Assembly: GCA_030248295.1 (NCBI GenBank)
Contig: JASANH010000053.1
Location: 124,001 to 188,000 of the forward strand
Direction of reading: 5' to 3'
Origin: Mesodorylaimus sp. YZB2_4
Taxonomy: Eukaryota > Nematoda > Enoplea > Dorylaimida > Dorylaimidae
Length of the DNA: 64,000 bases
In this document: piece by piece, positions 61,598 through 64,000 of the stretch
Numbering within the stretch: position 1 is the stretch's first letter
How the letters are laid out: each line of letters opens with the position of its first letter
Position numbers and translations under genes: made by a program
The notes under the pieces: model-generated
The model's input: only the letters and a program-made list of their open reading frames with translations
Database searches by the model: none
What the model was told of the DNA's origin: nothing

Positions 61598-63628
61598 TCA
61601 ATTCTTTTTTCCCACCTGTTTCTTAGTTTGCAATAAAAACTTATACTGCCGCTTATCAAACGTATCTTCCACTTCTTCGTCAACCACCTCGACTTTTTTC
61701 GATCGTTTCCTCAAAGCCAGACGTTCTAAGCGAGTCACCTCGTCCACTTCGTTCAAATCCATTGGAAGCTAAAGAAAAATTTGCGGAAGATAAACCCAAC
61801 AGGGACTGAAAGGAGTGGCGAGAAACCATTAATGGCGGATAGGAATCACTATGTAGCGTTGGAAATGGTGCTCCAAGAGACCAACACCTGGGCCATGACA
61901 TGTCACACTTTGTCCATAGCCAAGCTCCTACAGTAAGCCAAGACTCGAGCAGTAAGGAACCAATATTTGACGATCATTTTTTACCCAGATTGGAGTCGAA
62001 CCCTTTCTGTACTGTAAGTGCGCAGAGGAAGTCGCCTAGACGACCCAGGTCTAAGACGAATTGCACTCCAGAATCGCTGTCGAAATATTGAAAATAGAGT
62101 ATGATATTCAGATTTAGCACTCGTGTTTTAGTGGGGTGGCCAAAATTCTGGACCTCCAAATATACAACAACCAGTCGAAATTATTGATTGCCAAGGGGCA
62201 CCATTTCGACTTGAATAATTGAGATGGCGGTCCAAAACTTTGGCTACCCCCAATAAAACGCGAGCGCTGAATCTGGATACCTCCTTTTCCGATATTTTCT
62301 AATCGATTCTACAGTGCACTTTGTGTTTGAGCGGGATTCGAACTTATATCTCCAGATCACCAGGCGTTTACAAAACCATCAACAAATCGACGAACCAGCA
62401 CGTCGAAAAGTGCGAGCGTATTACTATTTTGAATGGCCACCTTGTTAGTGTAACGTTACAATGGAAAGAGCCTTGTCATTTCAGGCAGTAGACAAGTATC
62501 CGTACAAAAATTTAAGCCTTGAGCGGGATTCGAACCCCAGGCGCGAGAGGTACCCTTCCAGCGTGGGATTACAGGCCCAGCGCTCGCACTTGTACACAAT
62601 CAATAAGCTGTGGTGCTGGGAGTTTTAATGGTGCGACCAGCAATTGAATCCCGCTTCTGATCAAAGTTTTTGTAGATCTTGAAGCTAAAGTTTTTGATTT
62701 TTCACTCCATGACATCGTAAGATCCAGGCACTTTCTAAAAGTTGGTCGCCTTATTTCACTTCTCTCACAACTCCTAGGCAGGGTTCTCCATGCAATGGGT
62801 GCCCTGCCAAGCGAGCCCCTTCAGCACAAACCAGGCAGCTGTAGTCAAGAATTCGAACTTAGTTTGGGTGAAGGGAGTTCTGGATCTTTTTAATTTCATG
62901 CTGCGATGCTGATAAGGTCAGGGGTCTGTAAGTTATTTACGTCAATCAACATCACAAGGTGTAACTAGAAAGATCCAGAGGATCCTTTAGCCAAAGTGAC
63001 TCCAGAATCTCAGCCGCAGTTGTCTCTCCTGTCGTGTAGAACTAGCGCACCCAGGTGGACGGAGATATGACAGACCGAATCTGTGGGGCGAAAACTAAAA
63101 ATAGCAGAACAAGTCTCGAGACTATGTATACGTACCTGCGGCTGAAACATCACCCAGCGTGGTTTAGGTCTCTCAGACAGGGAATAGTATCGATCTCTTG
63201 ACTGCCAGGAAGGCTGGTTCCCATTTCGCAGAGAACACCAGCTGGAAGCCACGTCACTTATCAGGCTAAAGTTTCATTCACTAGCTCATGTCAGTCCGGC
63301 GAAAGGCAATATCCATTAACATGGATATTGCCTTTCGCCACGGCGCAAAATACCACTCTTCATTCCCTCTCGCTAAACGCCCCACAAAGGCCACCTAGGC
63401 TCTTCATACCTTGACAATTTCCCGGGGTTCTTTGTATCGGACTGTGATCGTACTCCCATCCGGATAGACCAGCAATGTGGGATAAAGACGCAAGTACTGT
63501 CGCCCACGCACTCTAGAATAACCCGCTCGGGTGCAATCGCATCTGATCGATGTCGTCGATACTGGCGCCAATCGAATCGATAACTCGAGAAGCGCCCTCG
63601 GGACCGTTTTACTCACCGCTAACATCAT
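61598..63628 (-). CDS. mrpl-55: Mitochondrial ribosomal protein L55, two exons
   Basis: Exons 63628-63410 and 61768-61598 (donor AAG|GTATGA, acceptor CTTTAG) join in phase 0 to 129 residues, the same length as animal MRPL55 (about 128). Residues 1-30 look like a mitochondrial targeting sequence (Arg, Leu, Ser, Val; no acidic residues before 13). The core RGRQYLRLYPTLLVYPDGST and ITVRYKEPREI is the MRPL55 signature, and the C-terminal LPMDLNEVDEVTRLERLALR followed by DTFDKRQYKFLLQTKKQ matches the family's end. The product is a subunit of the large mitochondrial ribosomal subunit. Start chosen at the first of two adjacent ATGs. An AG (TTTTCAG) lies 13 bp upstream, consistent with a spliced 5' leader. 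The 1.64-kb intron carries tRNA-like repeats and a perfect hairpin. Confidence 0.9.
62328..62400 (-). repeat. tRNA-like repeat in mrpl-55 intron (1)
   Basis: Minus strand: GTTCGAATCCCGCTCAAA (B box and 3' stem) after a diverged body. The same 3' half recurs at 62518-62545, which suggests a SINE family. Confidence 0.45.
62518..62595 (-). repeat. tRNA-like repeat in mrpl-55 intron (2)
   Basis: Minus strand runs from GTGCGAGCGCTGGGCCTGTA through a GCGCCTGGGGTTCGAATCCC (B box) to CGCTCAA. The T arm is perfect, but the D and anticodon arms are irregular. Confidence 0.5.
63298..63339. repeat. Perfect 19-bp hairpin
   Basis: GGCGAAAGGCAATATCCAT (63298-63316), loop TAAC, then the exact reverse complement (63321-63339). 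It lies in the mrpl-55 intron about 70 bp after the first coding exon. Confidence 0.95.
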
Positions 63629-64000
63629 GTCTAAAATTTTTCTGAAAACATAACCCATTATAACACTTGTCAACTTCAAAAATTACACCATGAAGATATT
63701 CCAGTCCAATAACTTCAGTATTTTCAAAAACCTCGCACCACTTTTATCCGACTTTTACTCACCATCAGACCATACCCATTCCAAACTTCTTTGGAGAAAA
63801 CCATGAAAATTTATAGCAACCCTTCCCGAACTCTAACTTCTAAACAGCACACACATTGTGTACATAATAGCAAACATGGGCAGGTTTTCTACTAGCACTA
63901 CACATTCTGTAACTTGAGATAATCTCGCGCTAGAGTTTGCATATTCTGCACCAAGATGTCCGAGTCCAAAAACCGCTTGGCCGCCGCATTTTCTGGGTTC
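63629..64000 (-). promoter_or_regulatory. 5' leader and upstream region of mrpl-55
   Basis: A GTGAGT donor near 63767 and a TTTTCAG acceptor near 63642 define a possible 5'-UTR intron. The exon before it contains a short upstream ATG frame that does not join in frame to the coding exon. No TATA box seen, as expected for a housekeeping gene. Confidence 0.35.

Noticed and set aside
59008-62595. Functional tRNA genes
   Set aside because: All four tRNA-like stretches have good B boxes but lack a complete acceptor stem or anticodon arm, so they fit SINE heads or tRNA pseudogenes.
1-64000. CRISPR array, operon-like bacterial genes or bacterial contamination
   Set aside because: No spaced direct repeats of CRISPR type were seen. 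Genes have spliceosomal introns and animal-specific families throughout.

Overview
The window is eukaryotic nuclear DNA from a small invertebrate. Real genes have short introns with GT..AG borders (often GTAAGT or GTGAGT). The gene set points to a nematode: a small heat-shock protein close to the nematode HSP-12 type, serpentine 7TM receptors, short DEG/ENaC channels, bulb-type lectin repeats, and SWIM- and FLYWCH-type MULE transposases. Another ecdysozoan cannot be excluded from sequence alone.

Host genes. An inverted, tail-to-tail pair of 7TM receptor genes lies at 542-1519 (+) and 2298-3272 (-). A four-exon DEG/ENaC channel gene is at 4611-8163 (-). A six-exon gene for a 596-residue secreted, cysteine-containing protein is at 16066-18798 (-). 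A convergent pair of DEG/ENaC genes occupies 21242-24333 (+, two exons) and 25692-27086 (-, one exon). A fourth, orphan DEG/ENaC last exon is at 56674-57076. A small secreted ORF with one in-frame TGA is at 41889-42248, and a triple bulb-lectin reading frame with two stops at 45462-46683 is probably a pseudogene. The right end holds an hsp-12-like gene (59931-61124, -) and the gene for mitochondrial ribosomal protein L55 (61598-63628, -).

Mobile DNA makes up close to half of the window. From left to right: a decayed Tc1/mariner copy (3960-4450); a LINE remnant inside a DEG intron (5790-6480); a cluster of tRNA-derived SINE-like repeats (about 9970-10820); a short, internally deleted Gypsy element with 210-bp LTRs (11708-15408); a LINE (29498-31521, continuing at 40374) split by a full-length Gypsy element with 365-bp LTRs and a GAAC duplication (31522-40369); a decayed FLYWCH/MULE gene (43569-44460); a MULE DNA transposon with about 70-bp inverted ends and a perfect 9-bp duplication (47638-50694); and a 5'-truncated BEL/Pao element whose pol and envelope-like regions form one open frame (51692-56470).

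The most unusual observation is the large Gypsy element. Its envelope-like glycoprotein lies between gag and protease/RT rather than after integrase. A GTATGT donor at the end of gag and an AG acceptor just after the envelope tail are in phase to join gag to pol. This envelope is visibly related to the one carried by the BEL/Pao element 20 kb away, although the two elements belong to different LTR superfamilies. Other notable signals are a sharp drop in identity along the inverted 7TM pair (gene conversion), strong excess of the heptamer TACTGTA/TACAGTA across the window, perfect hairpins, and long C/G homopolymers.
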